From: Sequoia sempervirens
Lineage: Eukaryota; Streptophyta; Pinopsida; Cupressales; Cupressaceae
Length of the DNA stretch: 64,000 nt
NCBI GenBank assembly: GCA_007258455.2
Contig: VDFB02296614.1
Coordinates: 1-64,000 of the forward strand
Direction: 5' to 3'
Made by a program: the position numbers and the translations under genes. The notes below the pieces were generated by a model. That model was not told the origin of the DNA and ran no database searches. It worked only from the letters and a program-made list of their open reading frames with translations. Below, in pieces: positions 1-10,880 of the stretch. Every line of letters starts with the position of its first letter. Within the stretch, counting starts at the first letter, position 1.

Positions 1-2420
1 ATGAACCCTAACAATAAGAGCTTGACACTTATGAATGTAAGCATATAAGTTGTGATGTTGATTAGTTATCACAATGATGAATTAAGAACTTTTGATATTA
101 AGACATCAATCATAAATGAGAGATGCTTGGTCATTTAAGTTGGCAGTTGATGCTAATTGAATTTAAAGAGGAAAAATTGTAGTGCCCGAGGGCCGGATTT
201 TACATAATCCTAGAGATCACTTAGTCAAATTTCTAATGAAAATTACACTTTAATGTTTCTTTATCAAAACATTGAAAAATTATGCTCATAGTTGGTTCAA
301 TACCTACATTATAGATTACAACTTAGTTTGTTCATTAATAACAACCTTTAACCAATGAGTTTGACAGTATGATATGCATATTTCATAATCTCATTATGTC
401 AAATAATTTGTCAAGCTACCTAATGGAAAAAATTGTGACATGTTTAAACCCCTTCCATGACATGTTTAAACCTCTTCCAACATTCATCCGAACCCATTAC
501 TCCCACCCATATTTATCACAATATTACTAGTACCATATCTCATCTCATCATCTAAGGAACTCTTTGGAATGTCACACCAATTAAGGAGCCACTTCTTCCT
601 AAAATGACTATTGTATGATTCTTGAAGTTGAAATACTTATAGCACAAGAAAATTCAATCTACACAAGTTGTGTAAAAAATATCTTTATGGAATTTCATTA
701 TACACTAGATTTTGTAATTTATGGTTGAACTAATCTCCATGTCTTATTCATCATCCTAATTATACATGACTTTGTGATGTATAGAATGCTTGGAAGAATA
801 TTTTATATGCATGAGATTCGAAATAGAAAGAAGTCAAAATAAATACAAAATCTAGGGTCGGTGAAATGTCCGAATGATGGGAAATGAGTGAAGAGCAGGC
901 CAAATCCAAGATTATGTCCACAACCCAAATCTCTTCTGATTTATTTCCCAATCAGTATGCGTTCATTGGATTAAAACCCTTTCCTTCTCCAACTTACGTC
1001 ACAAGATCTAATTCTATTTCATTCATACAAATCAAATCTTTGATTTCCTGAAAAACACAATCTTTCCCGATTTCTTATTTGAAAATGTATTGATTTGTTA
1101 CTGTGCATTGGTTTATACGTGTTCAAACATTGTTTTCTTACACAATATATATGACTAAGGACTATGTTGTATTCCCTAGATTTATTATTATTTTTGTTTC
1201 GCGACTCAACTTACGTTCATTTAAAATCCCTAGATATTCTCCGCATAGATCGCATGAGATTCCGCTCACAACAGTCAATGCAACTGGGCCAAAAAGTCAA
1301 CGTGGCAATATCAGAATCGCTCTAAACTCTTATCTAATTAGTGGGGTCAACTCTTAACTTATTTAAATTCACTTAAAAACTATTTACTTGTTCTAAATTT
1401 GTGCAGAAAATCGCACATCTACCGTCTGTTTTCCCGGGTTAGCTGAATTTGATGGTGTGAAGAACGGTTTACTCTTAGTGTTTTAATAGTTTACGAGAAA
1501 CCATTTAATAAATATTGTAAACTATTTTTTAATAACTCATCTGATTCACTAAGATTTTCTATGTAGATTTTGGGATTAAGTGTAATCTACAAAAATTGAC
1601 AAATAGAACTCTCACCATTGCAATGAATTTGACACCTTCCAAATGACTATTTAATATATTAGTATATATTTTTATTTTTATTTTTTAAAGACAGGAGGAT
1701 TCTAGATCTACCAACTTCTTGTTTGCAAGGATGTTCGAGCTAGCTCCTCCACCCTAGTATATTTTAAGATAATCTATGTTCAAAGATATTCAAACATTTA
1801 TCATTTTCTATTTAATAAACAACAATTGATTTCTTGACTAGTTTACATCTAAAATTTATCTTGGAAAAAAAATATTTATTTTATGTTAACAAAATTATTG
1901 GTAAATTTAAAGTTTAATATCTTTAATATATTAATATTTAATAATAAATATAACATTTTCAAAATAGTTACAAAGTAAAATAAAATAACTGTAAGTAAAT
2001 ATTAAGATATCTACACTAATTAAAATATAAGGCAAAGCAAAGTTAAACAATATAATACTAATTAGAGAATTCAAATTTAATAATTTTTATATTTTAATAT
2101 AATATTAAAATGTATTAAAATTATTCTTATATAAATATTATAGGGTGAAATAATTAAATTATCAATTTTATGAGGTTTAAATTTTGACATAAAGACAATT
2201 ATTGAAATGTATTAAATTAATATTAATTTTGCTTAAAACAAATTTAATTTTAAATTATTATATTTTTAAAAATGTCATCTTTAATAAATTTAAAGAGTAT
2301 ACCATCTTATTAAATTATAATAATATTATTTTATTATTAATTTTTTATCATTTTCAAGATTATAGTTATTATACTAATTTAATTTTTAATTTATAATTTA
2401 AATAAATTTATATGTAACAA
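1..2420. other. Upstream AT-rich sequence, no gene recognised
   Basis: I see no coding region here. Open frames are short, start at arbitrary Met codons and resemble no family I know. From about 1620 to 2400 the sequence is very AT-rich, with runs of A and T and no periodic structure. Most likely intergenic DNA upstream of the CKX gene. Confidence 0.6.
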
Positions 2421-2530
2421 AGGGGATCACCTATTGGTGTAATAGTGAGATGGTTGCCTTTTTTGTGGTGCAACCAAGGTTCAAATCCCCGCTTGGACCT
2501 CAGCGGTGTATACTGGTTTGGTCCCAACTT
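2421..2530 (+). mobile_element. tRNA-derived SINE-like segment
   Basis: A box-A-like stretch (TGGTGTAATAG, 2435-2445) is followed about 35 bases later by a box-B-like GGTTCAAATCC (2478-2488). This is the layout of the internal RNA polymerase III promoter of tRNA genes and tRNA-derived SINEs. The region does not fold into a clear tRNA cloverleaf, so I call it a SINE head rather than a tRNA gene. A second box-B-like GGGTTCGACTC lies downstream near 2727. Two more segments of the same architecture occur at about 6763 and 13200. Confidence 0.5.
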
Positions 2531-2550
2531 CCAACTATTTGGAGGTAAAT

Positions 2551-2674
2551 AAAATGGCAACAGGGAGGAGGTTGGCAAGTTTTGTATATTAAATGGATTG
2601 TTGGGCCCACACAAAATGGCAATAGGGAGGAGGTTGGCAAGTTTTGTATATTAAATGGATTGTTGGGCCCACAC
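2551..2674. repeat. Tandem duplication, 62-bp unit x2
   Basis: Units 2551-2612 and 2613-2674 are almost identical, with one visible C/T difference shortly after the start. Each unit ends in TTGGGCCCACAC. The near identity suggests a recent duplication in the SINE-like neighbourhood. Confidence 0.9.
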
Positions 2675-2781
2675 AGGTAGTAGAGTTGGCTTGGGCTGTG
2701 GGTTCACTCCTATTGGTTTTGGGTTCGACTCTGCTCTTGGGGTTACCCCATGAGACTAGCTTGTCGATTGTTGGGTTGAAA

Positions 2782-3020
2782 GATGTGAGACACCTCCACA
2801 TATGATATTTCTTGGTGTCTTTTAAATAGATGTAATTAAGATATCTTAATTACATCCATTTAAAAGATGTGAGACACCTCCACATTATGTGATATTTCTT
2901 GGTGCCTTTTAAATAGATGTAATTAAGATATCTTAATTACATCCATTTAAAAGATGTGAGACACCTCCACATTGTGATATTTCTTGGTGTCTTTTAAATA
3001 GATGTAATTATCACATCCAT
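2782..3020. repeat. Tandem array of about 85-bp units with a 28-bp palindrome
   Basis: The phrase GATGTGAGACACCTCCACA starts at 2782, 2866 and 2953, giving two full units and a shorter third. The first two units each contain a perfect 28-bp palindrome (2829-2856 and 2916-2943; half-site GATGTAATTAAGAT) that extends, with one mismatch per arm, to about 44 bp. In the third unit the palindrome has lost its centre and part of one arm, leaving GATGTAATTA then TCACATCC at 3001-3018. Collapse of a cruciform-forming repeat would explain this. Confidence 0.9.
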
Positions 3021-3160
3021 GTTAATTTAGATAAGTATCATAAATCTACTATTGATCTGTTGAAGTAAATTCAATATCTTCATATATCATATAAATATTG
3101 TACATATATTATTCATATGTTGAAGTAAATTCAATATCTGAACATATATGGTATAATTAA

Positions 3161-3586
3161 TAGTACATAGACTATCATAGCATTTCTGAAAGTATGAAAT
3201 ATTATTAAGAAATTCAAAATTATTAAACTATGAAATTTTTTAAATTATCAAAAATATATATTTTTAAAACTAATCAATATTTTTCACCTTTTGTCTAAAA
3301 GAGTAAAAATGAAAACTACATTTATTATAGACAAGTTTGAACTTGTAAAAGTTATTTTTTTAGTAGATGAAATAGTACATAGAATATCATAGCTTTTCTG
3401 AAAGTATGAAATATTATTAAGAAATTCAAAATTATTAAACTATGAAATTTTTTAAATTATCAAAAATATATATTTTTAAAACTAATCAATATTTTTCACC
3501 TTTTGTCTAAAAGAGTAAAAATGAAAACTACATTTATTATCTAGACAAGTTTGAACTTGTAAAAGTTAATTTTTTAGTAGATGAAA
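3161..3586. repeat. Tandem duplication, 212-bp unit x2
   Basis: Two nearly identical AT-rich units begin at TAGTACATAG (3161 and 3373). They differ by a few substitutions and by small insertions near the end of the second unit. A smaller duplication (TGTTGAAGTAAATTCAATAT) precedes it at about 3058 and 3118. No coding content. Confidence 0.92.
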
Positions 3587-3589
3587 ATC

Positions 3590-4173
3590 CATTCATCTAT
3601 CATGCCTAAAATAATAATAGATTTTCACCTATATTTAAAAAAAATTAAACTTTTGTATTAGAGATTTATCAAACACACATACATATATTTTTATTATTAT
3701 TGTTGTATTTGCCTGAATAAATCTTTAAAATCTTATGGTTATTATTTTAATATGTCGACTATTTATTTTTTATTTTTGTTAACTCTCATGCTATTTGTAA
3801 TTAAGCTCTCCAAATAATAATAGTTTCAAATTCCAATTCTGATCTCTTAAATATTAATTCTCTAACTCTTATTTAAATTGATCTTTAAAAACTTACCATA
3901 CATACAGTATGACCAAGATGTGAAATCGAGTATTAAAGAGCTTTTGTGGTCCAGTTTCCCTGAAAAGGAATGCTCCAAACGGCATTATCAACACTTGCTC
4001 TACTATGATTTGGGTCGTTGAGCAAATTTTAGCTGTAACACCCGATTCCTGCCAACTTTCTATTTCATGCATGAGTTGCTTGAGTTAGTCATGCAATCCC
4101 TAAGTTTAATATTTAGCAGTAACCTAAAATAATGATTTATTGGTGTAGGGAAAATTAACCTTTGCTCTGAGCT
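3590..4173. other. Distal 5' flank of CKX, nothing recognised
   Basis: Mostly AT-rich sequence without genes or strong repeats. It becomes less AT-rich after about 3920 as the CKX promoter is approached. Confidence 0.5.
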
Positions 4174-4231
4174 AACTAGGGTCAAGGATTCTGTGACCTA
4201 AAAACTTGGGTCAAGGATTTTGTGAGCTAAG
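4174..4231 (+). promoter_or_regulatory. Direct repeat in proximal CKX promoter
   Basis: Two imperfect copies with a 29-bp period share the core GGGTCAAGGATT (4179 and 4208) followed by TGTGA and CTAA. They sit about 30-90 bases upstream of the TATA box. GGTCAA is the reverse complement of the W-box core TTGACC bound by WRKY factors. Whether it works here is inference from position only. Confidence 0.45.
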
Positions 4232-4260
4232 AACTTGGGTGGGACTATGATGGCCTTCAT

Positions 4261-4268
4261 TATAAATA
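4261..4268 (+). promoter_or_regulatory. TATA box of CKX
   Basis: TATAAATA lies 75 bases upstream of the CKX ATG at 4336. With usual plant spacing, transcription would start near 4290-4300 and give a leader of roughly 40 bases. No other TATA-like site is as well placed. Confidence 0.7.
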
Positions 4269-4335
4269 CCACTTAAGGGAGTCATTCTGAAATCATACTG
4301 ATCAAAGATACTGATAAAGTTTCTTTGAGACTGAA

Positions 4336-4957
4336 ATGGGGTGTATTAGTGGTGCAATGGCCTTGTGGTGGCTTATTACAATAATCTTTATTGTGAGGAC
4401 AAGAGGAGACATATATGGAGATTGTATGTCCTCTCCTATAGTTGATAAGAATGCCTGCAAAATGATTGCAGAGGCCAAGTTGGAGGGCTCAATAGTGTTT
4501 ACATCTGGGCCTGCTATAACAGAAGCCTCTACTGATTTTGGAGGGGTGGTCAAGAGTAAACCTGCTGGTGTCCTCTCACCTGCCTCTGTGGAGGACATCA
4601 GTAAGTTGATCAAAATAGCAAATGCATCTCCCAATCTAACAATAGCTGCTAGAGGGAATGGCCATTCTTTGTATGGCCAAGCTCTGGCCTTGAATGGAAT
4701 TGTGTTGAATATGACTTCCCTAAGAGGAATTCAAATTGTCCACAAAGATGGTGGTCAAGCTTATGCAGATGTTAAGGGGGGTGAGTTTTGGGTAGATGTT
4801 CTTAGAGCTGCACAGGCTTCAGGACTTTCTCCTAGATCATGGACTGATTATATTGATCTTTCTATTGGTGGAACTCTCTCTAATGGTGGACTAAGTGGCC
4901 AGACATTTCGTTATGGACCTCAAATTAGCAATGTATTACAGTTGGAAGTTGTCACAG
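4336..4957 (+). CDS. CKX: Cytokinin oxidase/dehydrogenase, exon 1
   Basis: CKX enzymes are FAD flavoproteins that irreversibly remove the isoprenoid side chain of cytokinins; many are secreted or vacuolar. This exon (207 codons plus one base) opens with a hydrophobic stretch after MGCISGAMALWWLITIIFI, which reads as a signal peptide of about 24 residues. It then gives the N-terminal half of the FAD-binding domain. At residues about 95-115 is RGNGHSLYGQA, whose His is the covalent FAD-attachment site of the family. At about 162-190 is SWTDYIDLSIGGTLSNGG, with the Asp used in substrate binding and catalysis. The exon ends in the conserved VVTG segment, which continues into exon 2 across a phase-1 intron. 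The ATG is the first after the TATA box and precedes the signal peptide directly. Frame open throughout. Confidence 0.96.
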
Positions 4958-5093
4958 GTCACCATTTAATACTATGCTAATCCTCTCATTTCAGTATCAG
5001 TTTATCTTCCTTAAGTTTTATGATTATTATTATAGTTTATGCAGCATTAAGATAAGGATTTAACTGAAAGAAACTTTATTGAAATATTGGCAG
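4958..5093 (+). other. CKX intron 1 (136 bp)
   Basis: Short intron with GT (4958) and AG (5092-5093) ends. It splits the Gly codon of VVTG, a position where CKX genes commonly carry an intron. Read-through meets a stop at 4978. Confidence 0.93.
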
Positions 5094-5221
5094 GCAATGG
5101 AGATGTCATTAAGTGCAGTTCGGAGAACCAGCCTGATCTTTTTTTTGGTACCCTTGGAGGATTAGGCCAATTTGGAGTGATCACTGGGGCAGAAATCATC
5201 CTTCAAAAGACTTATGAGAGG
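5094..5221 (+). CDS. CKX: Cytokinin oxidase/dehydrogenase, exon 2
   Basis: A 128-bp exon that brings the coding total to exactly 250 codons, so the next intron is phase 0. It encodes a segment typical of CKX exon 2: GNGDVIKCS, then DLFFGTLGGLGQFGVIT, the glycine-rich end of the FAD-binding fold, then a basic YER ending. Acceptor CAG is at 5091-5093 and donor GT at 5222. It carries no start codon and depends on splicing to the neighbouring exons. Confidence 0.95.
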
Positions 5222-5842
5222 GTATGAAGCTTTTAAGTTTTTTTTAAAATGTTTTAGTTTCGAGGTTATTGTCACAAAAGAAAGTATAGTCATGGTTTTA
5301 TTTTGTTCCAACCAAATCTGTGACCTAAGTTAACAACGTTTTCTGAGAGAGATTTAAGTGTGACCAGTTTCCATTGTCAAAAAACCATTTCGGGCAGGAG
5401 AGATTTTGAAGTCTCATCGCGATCTAGACTGAAGAATTATTTTCCACCCGAACAGGTTTTAGAGAAATTTTCTTTGACGCGTCAGAGTTGTCATGAAGTT
5501 GTGTAACAGGTAGCAATTTGTCTTTTCTAAAATAATATTTCTTACTTTATTGATTAAAAGATAGTATAATATTAAAAATAAGGGTGGTAGAGAAATCCAT
5601 TAATAAAGTCTAATTAGATCATTTCCAAAACAAAGAGGAAAGAATCTTAAAAAGGGCAAGCTCAACAAAATCTAAGTATTGAAAAGGAAATCAGTTAAAG
5701 GAGTATATATATCATTTGGATTGTTCTAAATATTTTTAGGGGTGACCTTGTCAATTGGCTTCTAGTCGGTGGAAGCGCTTTCTTCTTTTTTAGAGAGTTG
5801 TCTAGAGGCTATTGTGGGTGGATTGAAGAGATGATTAACTAG

Positions 5843-5998
5843 GTGAAGAAACTTGCATGAATCAAGCCAATCAAGAGCACCTCCCACCCATGAGAAGATG
5901 TAGAGGGTGTCCAACTCTAAGTGAGGAAACTTGCATGAGTCAAACCAACCAAGAGCACCTCCTCATCCATGAGAAGAGGTAGAGGGTGTCTAGGGGGG
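5843..5998. repeat. Tandem duplication, 78-bp unit x2
   Basis: Units starting GTGAAGAAACTTGCATGA (5843) and GTGAGGAAACTTGCATGA (5921) both end in TAGAGGGTGTC. Several substitutions and a small indel separate them, so this duplication is older than those at 2.5 and 3.2 kb. Confidence 0.85.
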
Positions 5999-6762
5999 TT
6001 AATCCCACCTTCCACTAGTAGCTTATGTATTTATTGCAGAGACAAAATTTAGTAGATCAATACATCAATATATAATTTTTTTTTAAATGAAGAAGTTAAT
6101 AAGTTCATATATTTTAGTATACAATAAAATATATTTTTTCAAAGAAAAATCCTATTGTTGTTATTCTTGTGTACATTAATTTAAACTTCTTAAGAAACAT
6201 AAAACATTTTCAATGACATAAAATCAAACCAAAAAATGAGTTAGTTCATATGTCTTACTAAATTTGAAATGTCAATATTTCTACCCTTCTATCACCCAAT
6301 TTAAATATCCCATGTATTTGTAGTCCAAAAAAGTAATAATAGCTTGATAAGTGTACAGATTAAGTACATATCTATTTAAATATATAATTTATTATTAAAT
6401 AAATAGTATTATTTTAACTGGTTTTATAAAATTTTGATTATAAACATGCTTATATTTAATTGTTGGTTTTGTATGTTAAGCAATTTATTTTTTCAAAATT
6501 GTTTATTTAAAATTGTCTTTCAAATATTATAATGAATTTTATTTTAATTTTTTTACATTAATTAAATATATAAAATAATAATATAGAAGCTTTGATAGTT
6601 TATTGGAAATCTTATCTTTCATGTAATTCATTCTTAAAATTTTAATTGTATCTTACAATAAAAATGACTAAATAGAATTATAGGACCATCAAATTTAAGT
6701 TAGAAATCTTGTCCTCCCTTAAAAAGTTTTTAAAATACTATAAACTAAATATAATTTTTCTA

Positions 6763-6960
6763 GGGATTGTTCATGGCATAGTGTGATGGGTAAATTGTGA
6801 CATTGTTGTTGTACCCACCAAGGTTCAAACTCCCGCTGGCATTGTGATTATAGACATTATGCCCTCTGATCCATTGTGCTTGTGGGTTTGAACCTTCATA
6901 TTGATGCTATTGGTGTCCTTGTGAGCTCTTTGTGCCAACCAAAAAATAAAATTAAAAAAT
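6763..6960 (+). mobile_element. tRNA-derived SINE-like insertion in intron 2
   Basis: Box-A-like TGGCATAGTGTG (6774-6785) and box-B-like GGTTCAAACTC (6822-6832) lie about 48 bases apart. The segment ends in an A-rich tail (about 6938-6960, CCAACCAAAAAATAAAAT). Possible imperfect target-site repeats are AAATATAATTTTTCT on the left (about 6747) and AAATATAAATTCTT after the tail. It lies in the same direction as CKX. Confidence 0.6.
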
Positions 6961-7353
6961 ATAAATTCTTTATGGATTCCAATAATCCATTGTTTTTAAT
7001 AAAATAAATTTATTTTTTTCACAGAATCTAGTAATTCATATCTAGTTATTCATATATTCATCTAAATCTAAAACAATTGATATTAATTTAATGTTTTGAT
7101 GTTGGTGACTTAATTTTTAATATGTGTGGAATAGTTTTAATGGCTTATCAAAATTTAAAGGAAAAAATAGGTTAATTATATTTTGGGAATTCTAATTTCT
7201 AAATAAAATTATTTTTAAAGTATTTTCAATTGCTTGAATATCTATTTTTTTTTTAAATTTATCTTTTTGATAGGAAATTTATATTAACATATAATTAATT
7301 TGTTACATTTGACTTGCTCTATATGGTCTATTAAAAAAATGATTTGGTTGTAG

Positions 7354-7611
7354 GCAAGTCAATGGAGATTCGTTTATTGGAACTTCACAAATTTTATGCA
7401 TGATGAAGAGCTTCTCATTTCTTTCACACAAGGAGAATCTTTTGATTACGTGGGAGGGTTCCTTGTAGCAAACAATGAAAATGGTTGGACTTCCATACCT
7501 TTTTTGCCTAACACTACATTTAATTCCAGTCTAATTCCTCCCATGGCCGGAGCTAGGCTTTACATAATCGAGGGCACACTCTACTATGATGAAGGAACTA
7601 ATGTTGATCAG
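7354..7611 (+). CDS. CKX: Cytokinin oxidase/dehydrogenase, exon 3
   Basis: 258 bp, 86 codons, phase 0 at both ends. The first codons (ASQWRFVYWNF) match the position of the family segment VRWIRVLYxxF. FDYVGGFLVANNENGW follows (residues about 276-291), then the LPP..AG..LY segment of the cytokinin-binding domain, and the exon ends in the conserved VDQ. The true exon start is the acceptor TAG at 7351-7353; the Met at 7396 is internal. The donor reads CAG/GTTTTT at 7612, a legal but not strong plant donor. Splicing must then reach the next exon 44 kb away. Confidence 0.94.
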
Positions 7612-7858
7612 GTTTTTTCTCACTTACTACTATTTATCATTAGATGTCGCTAGCCATTCTATTTTCATAAAATTTCATTAAAAGAACTCTTACTTTAAAC
7701 TATATTTTAAAAAGAAATGTCTTACTTTGTAGTTTACTAAAATTATAATGGCATGCAAGTTTACCAAGATAGATATAAATTGTTGGTAATGGTCAATAGA
7801 ACTAAAATATGTTGTAGAGCTCTACTCTATGTTTGGACTTCTTTTTTTAAAGAAAGAC

Positions 7859-7972
7859 TACTTATCAATCTATCAACCATCCTATATATATATATATATA
7901 ATGTTAAATAATTTTGTATTTTAATATTTATATCTATTGAATATATAAGGTGGTTAATAGATTGATAAATAA
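7859..7972. mobile_element. Fold-back (MITE-like) element
   Basis: The left arm (7859-7887, CTTATCAATCTATCAACCAT) is the near reverse complement of the right arm (about 7943-7972, GGTTAATAGATTGATAAATA). About 55 AT-rich bases separate them, including a (TA)n run at 7882-7901. A 114-bp hairpin with no coding capacity fits a small MITE. It lies 250 bases after exon 3. Confidence 0.7.
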
Positions 7973-9027
7973 CCCATATATATATTTCAATGTTAGGAAA
8001 ATTTATTATTTATTTTGGTTATTATTTAAAGGAGGACTATCATCATTAATTGTATTAACAAGATCATGATAATCTCTATAATAAAATCTCTAAAGATCCC
8101 AATGAGAGTAGCCTGGATGATATAGATAAAATTAGGAAGAATACTTAATATAATATATTATTAAAAGTAAGAAGAAAATACATTATTTTATGATACAAAT
8201 TAGAAAAATTAAAAGATTTGAAATACTATGCAATATAAAAATATGACCTAATATTATGTCAATTAATATATCTAAATTATAGATTTAATACTTATATAGA
8301 AGAAATTGTGAGATAATCTATTTATAGAAGTATTTTATAACACTACAAAGTCAATTAATGAGATCTCCATTATTATTTGTAAAATGAAAATATGGCGAAA
8401 GCGGAGCACGTGAGGCGTTGATAAGGGTGTGAACAGGAAGCATGACTTCCATTAAGGTTTTTGGGCGACTGGTATGCCGCTGGCCATGGCGGCCGATGAG
8501 GAATGTGGTTGCGACATGAACACAACGTAGGATGGCATCCCTTTTTAAACCTGGAGGATTTAGTTCTTCTCTGTGGCATCCCTTTTTTAACGTAGAGTAT
8601 GTGGTTTTTCTCAGTGGCACTATAAGGATCAGATAATAATCTCCATTTAGTGTTGTGCAATGCAGGTCTTTTTAAGGTTTTTTTTGTGGAACAGGTTTAG
8701 TATTTCATTGAAAATGATTCAATCTGGCAAGTAGGTAGAATTACACTGTAGAGTGTGTGATGATTGATTTATTCAAGGCCCTTTCACACTCTATTTAGAT
8801 CTGATCGGCACACAACTCTTAGAATTCAATTCAAGAATTATTGTGGTTGTCACATCATTATTATTTTTATTAGTAGAAGGGACATCTTAGGTATGTGTAG
8901 CTTCTCCATGGTTTCCTCCCCTAGCTCCAAAAAGAGATTAACAATTGGAAAACCAAACTCATTATTTTTTAAAGAAATTATGGCATTATTTTTTAAAGAA
9001 ATTATGGTCAATTTATGATGTATCAAA
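7973..9027. other. Intronic sequence, nothing recognised
   Basis: No gene or known element. Local small repeats occur: GGCATCCCTTTTTTAA-like phrases at about 8535 and 8577, and TTTTTTAAAGAAATTATGG twice at about 8965 and 8989. Confidence 0.5.
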
Positions 9028-9430
9028 CTAGGGGAGAGGGGTCTATAGTGGAGCACCCTAACTTCGCGTTTCTCAAAATCCTACGTGGAAATTTCAAATC
9101 ACTCCTAATTATGTACAACAGTTTATTTGGCAACTCATGTGCTTCTATATTTCGTTTTAGGGCCACATCATCAAATATGATGTCACACCAGCATGCTTTT
9201 TGTTGAGGTATCCAAAAATGCCCCAAAAAAAAGTGAGACCCATTGTGGTGCACTAAGTCATGTTTTATTGGTGCATTCTTGTGGCATCACATGATTTGTC
9301 ACTTTGCATACTTTATGGATAAAAAGTGTTTTGCAATTGGATATTAAAGTGTTCCACTATGGGACTCACTGAGGACTACTTATATCCCCACTATTGGACC
9401 CTGCTCCATTATGGGCCCCTCTCCCCTAAG
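9028..9430. mobile_element. About 400-bp element with 25-bp terminal inverted repeats
   Basis: GGGGAGAGGGGTCTATAGTG with following GAGCA (9031-9055) is mirrored at the right end by TGCTCCATTATGGGCCCC with following TCTCCCC (9402-9426). The arms differ at a few positions. Both ends are flanked by TA (9029-9030 and 9427-9428), which could be a TA target duplication as in Tc1/mariner-type elements. The ends do not match the Stowaway consensus that I know. No transposase, so a MITE-like non-autonomous element. Confidence 0.7.
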
Positions 9431-10880
9431 AATGCTCAGATTTCTCTTTTGAAGGTTAACATTATTGTTGGTGCAAAAGTGACCTCTCAGCATTTTGGTT
9501 TTATTTGTGAGAATTTCCTCATAAGCAACGAGGAAGCCGATGATTCAAATTCTCTAGATTATGATATTTTTGAGGATGAGCTCTTGTCCTTTCTAGATGT
9601 CCTTAATATATCATAATAGATGTCTTTAATATATCACAATCTAAAGGTCTTAAGCTAAAAGTAAATTGCAGTAAAAAAGAAAGTGGCTTGGTAGAAGTCT
9701 CTAATTAAAAAGCAAGGGAGGAAATGGATGTGGGAAATCACAGTTTTATGGAAAAGCTTCTCAAGGAATTATATTCTAAGTTGTTAGTTGAGATGAAGAT
9801 TTGGAAGATGGTCAAATTGTGCTTGAAGTTAAATTTTCTTCAAAAAGACACCATTGTGTTGGGTGTTCACTCCCTTCTTTGACCATTAACATTTTTTTGT
9901 CTCAACTACAAAGAGGAGGGACATAAAAACAAAAGATAAGTAATTTTATTTAGAAGTAAAGGAATTTATTATAAGATTGAGATCTCAATAGACTATGGAT
10001 GCTCTCTTCCGTAGAAGAGGAAGAAAGTCACACTTTATCTAATTGATGTAGGAGCATTCGGGCGGAGTGGTGATCACCATCAACCAAAAAGAATTTTTGT
10101 TTCTTTCTTTCAATTTTGGTTTTTTTCAATCATATTTGACATCTCTCAGCATAAGGAACTTAGTTATGTAGTCAAATTATCAATTTGAAGTTTTTTTTCC
10201 AAACATCGTTTTAAGGCTCCATAGGTAGTTTTCAAAAAATATTTCTGAAAACCCATAAGGGCTTGAGTAAAATTATTTTGCACTTAGAGAATTCTTGGAG
10301 GTACCATATGAAATGTGCAAAAAGAATTGAAGTCATATCTTTCCTAGTTTGGGATATTTTAAAATTGGAAGTTTGTTAAAAAATATCGTCAGTTTACAAA
10401 AAGTTTAAAAATCTCAAAATTTTGGAGCGTTGGAGTTAAATCATTTTGCATGGAACCTAGGGACATCATTTTGAGCCTACTTGCCAAATTTGATGCAATT
10501 TAGGGAAGTTCGAGTTTTTTGCCTCTCAGTGCCCAATTCCGCACTCCCCACACATAGGAGACAAATTAAGAAAAAAAGAATAGAAGCTAAATGAAATGTG
10601 AATGGGAAGATTTATGAAGGAACATGGCCAAGGGATGGTGAACATAATTTAAAAGGATTTAAAATGAAATTGAAAAACAATTAAAAAACCATTCACAACC
10701 AAGAATATGTGTTTATGGAGAGAAATTAAAAAAAAAATCAATGCAAGTGAAAGACTAAGGGAATTTTTAGTTTAAAATTGAATTAAAATGTAGTGGAAGC
10801 TAAAAATACACGCCATAGGGAAAAGGATATTGGTGTGAGTAGAGATTTGCGGGGGAAGGGAAAAAAATTGTGGCACAATA
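9431..10880. other. Intronic sequence, nothing recognised
   Basis: No coding region or clear repeat pair. Stretches near 10040 and 10510 look like weathered LTR or non-coding retroelement DNA but have no diagnostic motif. Confidence 0.45.

Larger units (their letters stand above)
5222..7353 (+). other. CKX intron 2 (2.13 kb)
   Basis: Phase-0 intron with GT at 5222 and TAG ending at 7353. It is AT-rich and contains a 78-bp tandem duplication and a SINE-like insertion, listed separately. No coding sequence seen inside. Confidence 0.9.

Noticed and set aside
2421..2500. Possible tRNA gene
   Set aside because: Box A and box B are present, but no acceptor stem or anticodon arm pairing is apparent; a SINE head fits better.
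4034..4240. TGTAACACCC resembling the start of a Del/Tekay-type LTR upstream of CKX
   Set aside because: No matching LTR end, primer site or second copy; ten bases alone are not evidence.
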